Below are positions 6,965 to 14,908 of a stretch of DNA of 15,610 nucleotides, one piece after another. Source of the DNA: an uncultured Phycisphaerales bacterium (GTDB lineage Bacteria; Planctomycetota; Phycisphaerae; UBA1845; CAIVHJ01); assembly GCA_903905665.1 (NCBI GenBank), contig CAIVHJ010000259.1, forward strand, positions 1 to 15,610, read 5' to 3'. The notes below the pieces were generated by a model that searched no databases, was not told the origin of the DNA, and worked only from the letters and a program-made list of their open reading frames with translations. The translations under genes and the position numbers were made by a program. Every line of letters begins with the position of its first letter. Positions within the stretch are counted from its first letter, which is position 1.

Positions 6965-8869
6965 ATGAGTTGTCACCTTCTCGCGACATTCAGTGCCCAG
7001 TTCACGTGGATCGATTGGATGGTCGTCCTCGGTTACCTGGCCTTTACGAGTTGGCTGGGTGCCAAGATGGCCGGCCGGCAGGCATCTGTCCGCGACTTCT
7101 TCTTGGGGGGGCGGAAACTTCCCTGGTATGCGGTTAGCGGTTCAATCATTGCCAGCGAGATCAGCGCGCTGACGTTTGTGAGCGTTCCATGGGTTGTGCT
7201 TCAACCCGGCGGAAATCTGACGTATCTTCAGCTCGGAGTGTTCGGAACACTGGTCGCGCGTGTGGTGGTGGGTTATTGGCTGGTGCCTGAATACTACCGG
7301 CGCGAAATCTACAGCCCGTTCGACTACATGCACAATCAGCTCGGCGGAAATATCCGCGGGTTGACGACGGTGTTGTTCGTGATCAAGGCACTGCTGGCGC
7401 AGTCGTCGCGTATATATCTTGCCAGCGAAGTACTGCGGGTGGTGCTCAGCGATCAGCTTGGAATGGTCCGGCAGTATACGGGAATCAATGAACTGGCTTC
7501 GGCCATCATCATCATCGCCGTCGTTTCGATCGCCTGGACGCTCATGGGCGGCATGCGAACGGTGGTCTGGACAGATGTGGCTCTGTTCGCGTGTTTTACG
7601 ATCGGAGCCTTCGTGGCGTTGGGCACGGTGGCGTATTGTCTGGAAGGCGGATTCGGAGAGTTGTTCCGCGAAGGCTGGAATGCCAAAATGTCCGGTCTGC
7701 CGCAATACGGGCTGAATCCAATGTCTTCGGGGGCATGGGGGAAGTTCACATTCTTTGACTGGGACACCAGCCCGATCAGGACGTACACGATGTGGACGGC
7801 GGTGATTGCCAGCACCTGGGGAGGAATCGGCGCTTACGGATTGGATCAAACGCTCGCCCAGCGCATGTTCTGCTGCAAAAACGAACGCGACGCTCGCAGG
7901 GCCATCATCACCAGCCAGATCAGTATTCTGGTCACCGCGACGGTGGCGTTCGTGGGGATCGGATTGTATGTGTATTACCAGAACCACACGATGTCGCCTG
8001 AAGCGATGGCGCTGTTCAAAGAGAAGGGCGACCGCATTCTTCCGATCTTCGTCGTCGAAGTGGTTCCGAAGGGTCTGAAGGGCATGATTATCGCCGCTGT
8101 TTTCGCCGCCGCGATCTCGACGATGATGGGCGTTCTGACTGCGACGAGTCAGACGACGTTATCCGCGTTTTACAATCCGCTGCGCGAGCGACAGTTGCGT
8201 CGACGTGGCATACACGTTTCTCTGGCGGGTCATGCCGAGGAATTGGCTGGCAAGCCGCAAGCCACTGCAGAAGATCGTCGCACCGTGCTGGTCAGTCGCA
8301 TCCTGGTATTGGTCTGGGGTGTGGTTCTCGCGTTGTTATCGTACTCGATGCTCTACATTGGCGAGCACTACAAGTCGATTTTGGACCTGGGGCTGGCGAT
8401 GGCGGGTTATATTCTGGGTGCGCTGCTCGCGGGTTTCTTGTTGTCGTTCTTTCCATTGCGGGTCGATAGTCGCGGATTTATGTATGCAGCGCCATTATCG
8501 TGTATGTGTGTATTCGCGATGATCTGGCATCAACCGTGGACGCACAAGGTGTGCTGGGGACTTGTCGGAATCATGCTGGCCTTTTGGTTTTGGCAGATTG
8601 TTTTTGAAACCGCATCACGCGAAAAACGACCGCCATTGGTGCTGCCGATGCCGGTTCAGACGGTGTTGTTGTTGCTTGGTCTGGGGTTCATGATGTGGTT
8701 AAGTTATTACGGCTATTGGGCAGGTCCACCGGACAAGAATGGGGATGCGACATGTCTGACAGTGGGCTGGCCGTGGATGATTCCCTTGGGGAGTACCATA
8801 GCATTTGTTTGGGGATATTTATTGGCTCGTCGAAAACCTGTTGAGGAGATTGCTCATGTTGAATCGTGA
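6965..8869 (+). CDS. Sodium:solute symporter family (SSS) transporter, candidate amino-sugar importer
   Basis: The 634-residue protein is strongly hydrophobic with about 13-15 predicted membrane segments. It carries the SSS N-terminal signature: a first helix (about 15-33), then DFFLGGRKLPWYAVSGS (44-60) and IASEISALTFVSVP (62-75). Other family features are WTLMGGMRTVVWTDV, YGLDQTLAQRMFCCK and MIIAAVFAAAISTMMGVLTATSQ. SSS proteins couple Na+ entry to uptake of sugars, sialic acid, amino acids or vitamins. The ATG at 6965 is preceded by GGAAAGG at 6948-6954, and the first helix starts about 15 residues later, as expected. It is the first gene of a tight operon, overlapping the GHL10 gene by 14 bp. 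Location beside kinase, MurQ-like and glycan hydrolase genes suggests import of MurNAc, GlcNAc or a disaccharide. That substrate is inferred; the family is certain. Confidence 0.92.
   Translation: MSCHLLATFSAQFTWIDWMVVLGYLAFTSWLGAKMAGRQASVRDFFLGGRKLPWYAVSGSIIASEISALTFVSVPWVVLQPGGNLTYLQLGVFGTLVARVVVGYWLVPEYYRREIYSPFDYMHNQLGGNIRGLTTVLFVIKALLAQSSRIYLASEVLRVVLSDQLGMVRQYTGINELASAIIIIAVVSIAWTLMGGMRTVVWTDVALFACFTIGAFVALGTVAYCLEGGFGELFREGWNAKMSGLPQYGLNPMSSGAWGKFTFFDWDTSPIRTYTMWTAVIASTWGGIGAYGLDQTLAQRMFCCKNERDARRAIITSQISILVTATVAFVGIGLYVYYQNHTMSPEAMALFKEKGDRILPIFVVEVVPKGLKGMIIAAVFAAAISTMMGVLTATSQTTLSAFYNPLRERQLRRRGIHVSLAGHAEELAGKPQATAEDRRTVLVSRILVLVWGVVLALLSYSMLYIGEHYKSILDLGLAMAGYILGALLAGFLLSFFPLRVDSRGFMYAAPLSCMCVFAMIWHQPWTHKVCWGLVGIMLAFWFWQIVFETASREKRPPLVLPMPVQTVLLLLGLGFMMWLSYYGYWAGPPDKNGDATCLTVGWPWMIPLGSTIAFVWGYLLARRKPVEEIAHVES
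8843..8848 (+). promoter_or_regulatory. Ribosome binding site fixing the GHL10 start
   Basis: GAGGAG lies seven bases before the ATG at 8856, inside the end of the symporter gene. It supports this start over an upstream ATG at 8805, which would add 17 residues ahead of the lipoprotein signal. Confidence 0.7.
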
Positions 8870-10067
8870 TGGTGATCGTGTCGTTCGTCGATGGATAGGG
8901 TTCGGTATTCTGATGGGTGTGGCAGTGGCATCGGGTTGTCATGCGCCGGCAAGAATAGAAGGACCGGTACATGCGATTTGGGTGACGCGTTATGATTACA
9001 AAACAGCCGATGATGTGCAGACGATCGTGAACAACTGCGCCGACGCCGGATTCAATACGATTCTGTTTCAGGTTCGGGGGAACGGAACAGCGTTTTATCG
9101 ATCGCCGCTTGAGCCGTGGGCGGATGAATTGGGTGGCCGCGATCCCGGTTACGATCCGCTCCAAGTCGCCTGCCAAACCGCGCATGCGCGAGAGGTGCAG
9201 TTGCACGCTTATGTGAACGCGTTGCCGGCCTGGCGAGGCAAGACGCCGCCGTCGAATCCCGAACAGTTGTACAACAAGCATCCGGACTGGTTCTGGTACG
9301 ATCAGTACGGGAAGCGGCAGGCGCTGTCGTCATTTTACGTGAGTCTGAATCCGTGCCTGCCGGAGGTCCGCCGATACATCGTGGATGTGTTTCGCGATCT
9401 CGTGACGCGTTACGACGTGGATGGGCTGCATCTGGATTATATTCGGTTCCCCAACGAACCACCGGCGATTCCGAGTGGAACGGATATTGATTATCCCCGC
9501 GATGCCAGAACGCTCGAATTGTATCGCCAGGCCACCGGAAAAGCGCCGGATGACGACAAGGAATCGTGGAATCAGTGGCGGACGGATCAGGTCACGCAAC
9601 TGGTGGCGGATATTCACAACATGGTTCAACGGACCAAACCAGGAGTGGTGGTGACGGCGTCGGTGGGATCGGTTCGGGCGAATTCCCTGAAGCATTTTCA
9701 GGACGCGCAGGCGTGGATTGACCAGGGGAGCGTCGATGGGATTTGCCTGATGAACTACACGAGCGATCCGCAGGTTTTCAGCGATCGAATGGATCCGTGG
9801 CTTGACAAGAATCCGGGTTTTCCCGTGATTCCCGGTCTGTGGTTCGGCGACGTCAGCGAGAAACGTCCGATTGAGCAGCAGATTGAGCAAGTAAAATGCC
9901 AGATTGATCTGGCGAACGAACGGGCGGGTCATTACTGCGTGTTTGCCTATGCGAACCTGTTTGACTCTCCGAATCTGGAAACAACGCAACAGGGCGATAA
10001 GGAAGCGACGAATCGGGCCTGGCGTCGTGAGGAGATTCTTCCGCTGACGCAATCTCTGGCGAAGTGA
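8856..10067 (+). CDS. GHL10-family (DigH/YngK-like, DUF187) lipoprotein glycoside hydrolase
   Basis: From the ATG at 8856 the product is 403 residues. It begins with a basic N-terminus, a hydrophobic stretch and the lipobox VASGC (Cys28), so it is a likely lipoprotein. The GHL10 TIM-barrel motifs follow: HAIWVTRYDY (39-48), AGFNTILFQVRGNG (64-77), YDPLQVACQTAHAREVQLHAYVN (positions 99-121), LNPCLPEVRRYIVDV (164-178) and YDVDGLHLDYIRFP (186-199). Later are VVTASVGSVR and GSVDGICLMNYTSD. Asp and Glu residues in the HLDYIRFP and nearby strands are the likely catalytic group. E. coli DigH (YddW), of this family, cleaves peptide-free glycan strands, the product of amidases. The gene overlaps the symporter by 14 bp and is followed 2 bp later by the nuclease gene. 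The family call is strong; denuded-glycan specificity is inferred from DigH. Confidence 0.87.
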   Translation: MLNRDGDRVVRRWIGFGILMGVAVASGCHAPARIEGPVHAIWVTRYDYKTADDVQTIVNNCADAGFNTILFQVRGNGTAFYRSPLEPWADELGGRDPGYDPLQVACQTAHAREVQLHAYVNALPAWRGKTPPSNPEQLYNKHPDWFWYDQYGKRQALSSFYVSLNPCLPEVRRYIVDVFRDLVTRYDVDGLHLDYIRFPNEPPAIPSGTDIDYPRDARTLELYRQATGKAPDDDKESWNQWRTDQVTQLVADIHNMVQRTKPGVVVTASVGSVRANSLKHFQDAQAWIDQGSVDGICLMNYTSDPQVFSDRMDPWLDKNPGFPVIPGLWFGDVSEKRPIEQQIEQVKCQIDLANERAGHYCVFAYANLFDSPNLETTQQGDKEATNRAWRREEILPLTQSLAK

Positions 10068-10069
10068 CG

Positions 10070-10690
10070 ATGTCGCGGATCGCGCGGACAATCCACATTT
10101 TTCTTCCAAGGCCATGGTCTCGGCATCCGGGGTGTATTCTCGGCATGGCGATTCTGCTGGCGTGGTCGATCGTCGATCACTGGCACTACACCGGATGGCA
10201 AGGGGACGATCTGCAGCGTTATCAAAACAAGGTCTTCACGTGTGTGAACGTGGTGGACGGAGACACGGTCGATATCGATGCCGCCGATGACGATTACAAC
10301 CACACCCGGATCCGCCTGTGGGGCGTGGACACGCCCGAAGTCGCCAAAAGCGGCCGGGGGGAAATGTTTTTCGGCCCCGAAGCCTCGGATTTTGCGAAAC
10401 ACACACTCTTGAATAGAAAAGTTCGGATCGAACTTCAGCTCCCACGGACCCGCGACAGATATGGCAGGGTGCTCGCTTACGTGTATTTAATGGAAACGGG
10501 AGAACTCTTCAACGCCGTACTGGTGGCTCAGGGATATGGTTATGCCGACACTCGTTTTGATCATCCCCACCAGGCAGAGTTTGTCGCGTTGGAGCAGCAG
10601 GCGCATCAACAGCGGCGGGGGTTGTGGGATGGGGTTCGTGTGGATCAGATGCCGAAATGGCGACAAAAACAACGCACTCCCCAGCCATGA
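10070..10690 (+). CDS. Membrane-anchored thermonuclease (SNase-like) domain nuclease
   Basis: Starting at the ATG at 10070, two bases after the GHL10 stop, the product is 206 residues; an in-frame GTG at 10064 overlapping that stop is the alternative. A single hydrophobic segment (about 21-36) after a basic N-terminus suggests a signal anchor with the catalytic domain outside. The SNase domain (about 56-190) keeps every key residue of staphylococcal nuclease by alignment from memory: VVDGDTVDI with Asp63/Asp65, IRLWGVDTPE with Arg82, Asp87 and Glu90, FGPEA, and DRYGRVLAYVY with Arg133. It therefore should be an active Ca2+-dependent nuclease cutting DNA and/or RNA at or beyond the cell surface. 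Co-transcription with a glycan hydrolase and an importer suggests digestion of lysed-cell material, which is inference. It could instead be an unrelated hitchhiker in the operon. Confidence 0.88.
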   Translation: MSRIARTIHIFLPRPWSRHPGCILGMAILLAWSIVDHWHYTGWQGDDLQRYQNKVFTCVNVVDGDTVDIDAADDDYNHTRIRLWGVDTPEVAKSGRGEMFFGPEASDFAKHTLLNRKVRIELQLPRTRDRYGRVLAYVYLMETGELFNAVLVAQGYGYADTRFDHPHQAEFVALEQQAHQQRRGLWDGVRVDQMPKWRQKQRTPQP

Positions 10691-10815
10691 TGAAGTTTGA
10701 ACCATCGCAGGACCTACCGCTGGATTGATGAATGTGTTACAGTATTTTATTCCTGGTCGGCTTCCACAATTGGAAATGAAGGTGATCTTTCAGGACGGAT
10801 GGAACGAGGGATGCG
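10691..10815 (+). promoter_or_regulatory. Intergenic leader before the acyl carrier protein gene
   Basis: This 125-bp gap separates the nuclease operon from the acyl carrier protein gene. TGTTACAGT (10735-10743) resembles an extended -10 (TGn plus TACAGT), but no convincing -35 stands 17 bp upstream. GAGGG at 10806-10810 is the ribosome binding site for the ATG at 10816. No intrinsic terminator hairpin with a T-run is visible, so read-through from upstream is possible. Confidence 0.35.
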
Positions 10816-11079
10816 ATGACGGACGAACAAGTCAAGAAAGCGGTTTTGGACATTATTGCGATTGTGTCGCCCGACGCCGATCTGTCGAACATTGATCCGG
10901 CGGTGCGATTGCGCGATCAGCTCGAACTGGATTCGATGGACTTTCTCGACATTGTGATGGAGTTGCGCAAGCGATTCAAGGTGGAGGTTCCCAAAGAAGA
11001 TTACATGCAACTGGCGAGTCTGGACAGTTGCGTGGCGTATCTCAAACCGAAATTCGAGACCGCGGGAGTTCGTTTATAG
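10816..11079 (+). CDS. Acyl carrier protein
   Basis: The 87-residue acidic protein has the four-helix ACP pattern and the phosphopantetheine attachment motif LELDSMDFLDIVMEL, with Ser40 as the expected modified residue (D-S-M/L). The following helix (FLDIVMELRKRFKVEVP) is typical. It would carry acyl or other thioester intermediates in the cytoplasm. This is probably not the housekeeping fatty-acid ACP: no fab genes are next to it, and the next gene 41 bp on is a phytoene-desaturase-like FAD oxidoreductase. The sequence DSMDF instead of the usual DSLD also points to a specialised carrier. The likely partner is therefore the flavoprotein, in an unknown lipid or polyketide-like pathway. Confidence 0.9.
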   Translation: MTDEQVKKAVLDIIAIVSPDADLSNIDPAVRLRDQLELDSMDFLDIVMELRKRFKVEVPKEDYMQLASLDSCVAYLKPKFETAGVRL

Positions 11080-11120
11080 TGGCATTCGGCTGAGGGGATG
11101 CACGGTTTGCGTAACATGCG

Positions 11121-12503
11121 ATGAGCGACTACGACGTCATCATTGTCGGCGCGGGGATGTCGGGTCTGGCAGCCGGGATTCGGCTGGCGATGTTCGACCG
11201 GCGGGTTTGCATCGTCGAGCAGCATGATCAATTCGGGGGGTTGAATTCATTTTATACTCGCAACGGACGCCTATTCGACGTCGGTTTGCACGCGCTGACA
11301 AACTACGTTCCCGATGGGGTACGTGCGGCGCCGCTTCCGAAGTTGTTGCGTCAATTGCGAATCCCCCGCGACGAATGGAACCTGGCTCCACAGCGATTTT
11401 CCGAGATTCATTTTCCCGACCGACGACTCCGATTCGGTAACGAAATCGGGTTGCTCACCGAAGAAATCGCGCGTGAATTCCCTGCCCAGATCGACGGATT
11501 CCTGCGGTTGGTACAAGCGATTCATGAATATGACGATACGCGTCTGAACCCGCCGAAACAATCGACGCGAGTGATCCTCGCCGATTATCTTACCGATCCG
11601 GTTTTGACGGATATGATCCTGTGCGCCGTTATGTATTATGGCAATCCCCAGCCGCGCGACATAGACTGGACGGCGTTTGTCATTCTGTTCAAAAGCATTT
11701 TTCTGGAAGGATTGTGTCGCCCGCGCGGAGGTGTCCGCACGATCATCCGTTCTCTGGTCAAACGATTCCGCGAGTGCAGGGGGGTGTTTCGAATGGGCTG
11801 CGCGGTTCAATCTTTTGCGGTTTCAGATCGACGCGTGCAAGGCGTTGTTTTGGAAAACGGAGCGGTTCTGACCGCCGATGTCGTTCTTTCTTCGGCAGGT
11901 TACCCGGAAACCATGCAGTTATGCCATGAAACTTCCGCCCAAATCGAAGGACGACTTTCGTTTTTCGAATCCATCTTCGTGTTGAATGTTCAACCTTCCG
12001 AACACGGACACAAAGCCGCCATTGTCTTTTTTAACGACAACGATCGGTTCACTTATGACAAGCCGGATGATCTGATTGACCCCTCCAGCGGTGTGATTTG
12101 CTGTCCCAATAATTTCGATGAAACTGAAACGATAGAGGGGATGATACGGCTGACTTCACTCGCCGATTATGATCGTTGGGCCAACCTGCCTCCCGCCAAA
12201 TATGCATCCGCCAGGCAGGACTGTTGTCAACGAGCCTTAAGCCGGGTGATTCAAGCGGGGCTGTTGCCGGATATTCAACCTCACGTCGTGTTTGTCGATT
12301 CATTCACGCCCAAGACGATTCGGGATTTCACTCGCCACATCAACGGCGCCGTATATGGTTCACCGGACAAACACCGCGACGGCAAAACGCCGCTTGAAAA
12401 TCTTTTCGTCATCGGCACCGATCAGGGTTATCTGGGGATCGTCGGATCGCTGCTGAGCGGCATCACCATCGCCAACCTGCACGTCCTGTCCGCAGATTTG
12501 TGA
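11121..12503 (+). CDS. Phytoene-desaturase-like (CrtI/retinol-saturase superfamily) FAD-dependent oxidoreductase
   Basis: The 460-residue protein starts almost directly with the dinucleotide-binding motif DVIIVGAGMSGLAAGIRL (5-22), with the Glu of the FAD-ribose site at about residue 33 (CIVEQHDQFGG). GLHALTNY (55-62) and a GGVRTIIRSLVKRF segment match CrtI-like proteins. The C-terminal FAD motif reads LFVIGTDQGYLGIVGSLLSGITIAN. Members desaturate, saturate or isomerise polyenes and lipids. No other carotenoid gene (phytoene synthase, cyclase) is in the window. Adjacency to an acyl carrier protein suggests a carrier-bound or lipid substrate. No Shine-Dalgarno sequence is obvious immediately before the ATG, but the Rossmann motif at residue 5 supports this start. 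It converges with the pseudopilin gene, 39 bp apart, with no clear terminator between. The superfamily is firm and the substrate unknown. Confidence 0.85.
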   Translation: MSDYDVIIVGAGMSGLAAGIRLAMFDRRVCIVEQHDQFGGLNSFYTRNGRLFDVGLHALTNYVPDGVRAAPLPKLLRQLRIPRDEWNLAPQRFSEIHFPDRRLRFGNEIGLLTEEIAREFPAQIDGFLRLVQAIHEYDDTRLNPPKQSTRVILADYLTDPVLTDMILCAVMYYGNPQPRDIDWTAFVILFKSIFLEGLCRPRGGVRTIIRSLVKRFRECRGVFRMGCAVQSFAVSDRRVQGVVLENGAVLTADVVLSSAGYPETMQLCHETSAQIEGRLSFFESIFVLNVQPSEHGHKAAIVFFNDNDRFTYDKPDDLIDPSSGVICCPNNFDETETIEGMIRLTSLADYDRWANLPPAKYASARQDCCQRALSRVIQAGLLPDIQPHVVFVDSFTPKTIRDFTRHINGAVYGSPDKHRDGKTPLENLFVIGTDQGYLGIVGSLLSGITIANLHVLSADL

Positions 12504-12542
12504 TGCGTTCCGACCCCGCCTCCTGAACAATCTCTTTACAAC

Positions 12543-13712
12543 TCAGGGCGAAGGAGGAATTGCAGCTCCGGTGTCGGTGTACGTCACTTTGTGCACAGGG
12601 TACGGCGAGACGCGAACGCGGGGTTCGTACTCGGAGGGTATAGGCTGTGACGTGCTGTCCAGTTTAGTTTCGGCGATGGGATGGATCGATTCTCCGTGCA
12701 GGTCCACGAAAAGGATGTTCATGTGTTGTCGTGGGTGTCGTTCGGTGGGCAGTCGTGAAGACAACTGCTGCTGGAAATCACTGAGATAAGGCCCGTACTT
12801 TCGATCGAGGGACGCTCGAAAACTGCCAACTAAATTAGCAAAGTCCTGTGTAGTATCATCATCACTGAGACTGTCGGGACCGGCTTCAACAAATAAGGCC
12901 ACCGAAGATGGAGTATCGACGCGATCGATCTTTCCCTGAAGACGCTTGCCGAAGTTTCTGTCGCCGCATGGATGGGTGGGGGAATATCCCCCTTGACCCG
13001 CGCACTCCATCCAGCCGTCGCGGTATTCCACCGCCCGCCAGCAAGCGTTGCGAGTTCCGTCTCCGCTCCTGTGGACTTCAGCGCCTGCGATATCTTCATT
13101 CAATCCATAGCTGAGCCGTCCCCAATACGACGTGTCGATGGGGGCAGTGGTGGTACCGGGCCCAATCAATCCATTGTGGTTGCTATCCTGGTTTCGCGGA
13201 TAGTAACAGGTTGATAACTGAACCGAATCGGCAGGACAAACCGACATGGGGTCCGTATGGAGTATGTTTTGCTCTTTACTTTGTGCATCTTGAAACGAAA
13301 GGGCGCGAACACCCCAGTCGTAGTTCTGAATGAATTGCTTGGCCTGCACGTTGGCCAACGCCGCCGGCCAGACCAGCAGTTCGCCGATCTGGTCAAACAC
13401 GACATTCTCCGAAAGATTGGATTCATATTTATTCAGACCGACATCATCAGTGACCAATTGGATTCGACCCCCATGGTCGGCGGTGAAAAGTTGAGCGGCT
13501 TTGCCCATCTCCATCTCGTGGGTCAGGCACACTGCTCGGCGACCCTCGGCCCGAGCCGCAGACAACGACGGCAACAGAACCCCAATCAGAATCGCAATAA
13601 TCGCCACAACCACCAACAACTCGATCAGCGTAAAACCATTTCGTGCCTTGGGGAAAATCTCGCCACGAGTTCCCATGCGATTGGACGCCTGATAAGTGGA
13701 TTGACGACTCAT
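12543..13712 (-). CDS. Prepilin-type N-terminal domain protein (planctomycete pseudopilin-like)
   Basis: The 389-residue protein has a basic leader ending in ARNG, then FTLIELLVVVAIIAILIGVLLPSL (27-50 region), the type IV prepilin class III signal. PilD-type peptidase cleavage is expected after Gly26, with Glu at mature position 5. After the pilin helix come many Cys and aromatic residues, and a C-terminal RHPRQHMNILFVDLHGESI. This resembles the H-X9-DG motif of planctomycete pseudopilins but has ten residues between His and Asp, and DLHG in place of DG. Such proteins occur in large families in PVC bacteria, often beside LacI regulators and sugar-degradation genes. Their function is not established. 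The start codon overlaps the lacI-family stop as ATGA, so the pair is co-transcribed and translationally coupled. The family is clear; no specific role can be given. Confidence 0.88.
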   Translation of the reverse strand: MSRQSTYQASNRMGTRGEIFPKARNGFTLIELLVVVAIIAILIGVLLPSLSAARAEGRRAVCLTHEMEMGKAAQLFTADHGGRIQLVTDDVGLNKYESNLSENVVFDQIGELLVWPAALANVQAKQFIQNYDWGVRALSFQDAQSKEQNILHTDPMSVCPADSVQLSTCYYPRNQDSNHNGLIGPGTTTAPIDTSYWGRLSYGLNEDIAGAEVHRSGDGTRNACWRAVEYRDGWMECAGQGGYSPTHPCGDRNFGKRLQGKIDRVDTPSSVALFVEAGPDSLSDDDTTQDFANLVGSFRASLDRKYGPYLSDFQQQLSSRLPTERHPRQHMNILFVDLHGESIHPIAETKLDSTSQPIPSEYEPRVRVSPYPVHKVTYTDTGAAIPPSP

Positions 13713-14827
13713 GTGGCCTCCTCCTGCAAAGATGTTTGCTGCCGCGCGCGATACGATTGAAATGTTTCCGCAACATCCGAATGACCGTTAAACGAAAGAT
13801 TTCCCCAGTGCGCCGAATGGCCATTCTGAATCAGGGGTGGGGCACCCGTGGAATCATTGATCTCAAAGAATGTGGGTATTGTCTTTTGCAGACACTGATG
13901 GGTATTGTGGGTCAGCGATTGCGTCAAATGCGAAGCCGCCTCAAACCCCAGTATGGACGCGTCCTGACAAACCGCCGTCATGGTCGGATGAACGCTGAAT
14001 CGTACATCCGTATCGTCGAATCCGATCACGGATAAATCCTGAGGTATCTGGACGCCCATTTCGCGGGCCTGCTTGATCGCCCCGACCCCCATCATCGGGT
14101 CGGCAAAATAAATGGCGGTGGGGCGATCGCTCATGCATGCGATCATCTTCATCACGGTCGATCCCCCCGCCAAGGTGTAAGGCTGACGAAACACAAGCGA
14201 CTCATCGTATGGAAGCTCATGACGATTCAACGCCTCGCAATACCCTTCGTATCGATCCATGTGGTCGCGGTCCGGAATGTTGTGCATCCCAAAGGCGATG
14301 CGACGATGCCCCAGGGCGATCAGATGTTCGACCGCCCGAATGCTGTCCGGCTTGGAATCGCAATCGATGCAATTGATCTTGTCGGATTCGAATCGCTCAC
14401 TGATCACAAACAACGGAAATCCTTCTTCGACAATTGCATGACAGATGCGGCGCGTTTCCTCCATGATTCGCAGGATGACCCCCCGTACCCCTTTACGCAT
14501 AAAAAATTGGGTATAGGTTTCTTCGGGATGCTTGTCTCGCTGCAAATTCAGGATCACCACGTCAAACCGGCATTCATTGACCCCGCGAAGAATACCTTCA
14601 AACACGGCAGCATCGAACGGATGGGAAATCGTTTGTTCGCCCGCATACGCAAACGCTATTTGCGTTGTGATTCGCTTCCCCATGGTGGCGGCATAGCCGA
14701 CTCGGTTGGCGATGGTGATGATATGTTTGCGGGTGTGTTCGTTGACGGACGGATCGTTATTGAGGGCTCGCGACACGGTCGTGATGGAGACGCCGGATTG
14801 TTCTGCGATTTTCCTGACCGATGACAT
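13709..14827 (-). CDS. LacI-family transcriptional regulator
   Basis: The 372-residue protein opens with a LacI helix-turn-helix: VRKIAEQSGVSITTVSRALN (4-23), then NEHTRKHIITIANRVGYAA with the hinge region. A periplasmic-binding-like sensor follows, with family markers VRGVILR, HLIALGHRRIAFG, TAIYFADPMMGVGAIKQAREMGVQIPQDLSVIGFDD (split across the domain) and a HPTMTAVCQDASILGFEAA segment. A C-terminal tail of about 35 residues extends beyond the usual end. The effector is probably a sugar or sugar phosphate and the targets are likely local, with the GH3 gene or the downstream pseudopilin as candidates. Upstream are a good promoter and an inverted sequence pair that could be its operator. The ribosome binding site AAGGTGA lies just before the ATG. 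Family call is firm; ligand and regulon are unknown. Confidence 0.93.
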   Translation of the reverse strand: MSSVRKIAEQSGVSITTVSRALNNDPSVNEHTRKHIITIANRVGYAATMGKRITTQIAFAYAGEQTISHPFDAAVFEGILRGVNECRFDVVILNLQRDKHPEETYTQFFMRKGVRGVILRIMEETRRICHAIVEEGFPLFVISERFESDKINCIDCDSKPDSIRAVEHLIALGHRRIAFGMHNIPDRDHMDRYEGYCEALNRHELPYDESLVFRQPYTLAGGSTVMKMIACMSDRPTAIYFADPMMGVGAIKQAREMGVQIPQDLSVIGFDDTDVRFSVHPTMTAVCQDASILGFEAASHLTQSLTHNTHQCLQKTIPTFFEINDSTGAPPLIQNGHSAHWGNLSFNGHSDVAETFQSYRARQQTSLQEEAT

Positions 14828-14834
14828 GCGTCAC

Positions 14835-14908
14835 CTTAGGAATGATAAACCAAACCACACAACTGTGTCAGCAACTGTTTCGTCGCTCTTACTTTTTATC
14901 GTCCTAAG
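14835..14908. repeat. Inverted sequence pair flanking the lacI leader, possible operator sites
   Basis: CTTAGGAATGATA at 14835-14847 and, inverted, CTTAGGACGATA at 14897-14908 differ by one missing base and one substitution. They lie in the ribosome-binding-site region and in the promoter spacer of the regulator gene, positions suited to autoregulation. LacI-family operators are usually single palindromes of 14-20 bp, which these are not, so the role is uncertain. Confidence 0.35.

Noticed and set aside
7142..7987. 281-codon open frame on the - strand opposite the symporter
   Set aside because: His/Arg/Gln-rich shadow of a membrane-protein gene; no family features and no ribosome binding site evidence.
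12504..12542. Bidirectional terminator between the flavoprotein and pseudopilin genes
   Set aside because: The 39-bp gap has only a weak CCTCCT/AGGAGG pairing whose second arm lies inside the pseudopilin gene, with no T-run.
14219..14824. 201-codon open frame on the + strand opposite the LacI regulator
   Set aside because: A shadow of a gene with a clear helix-turn-helix and sensor domain; no independent support.
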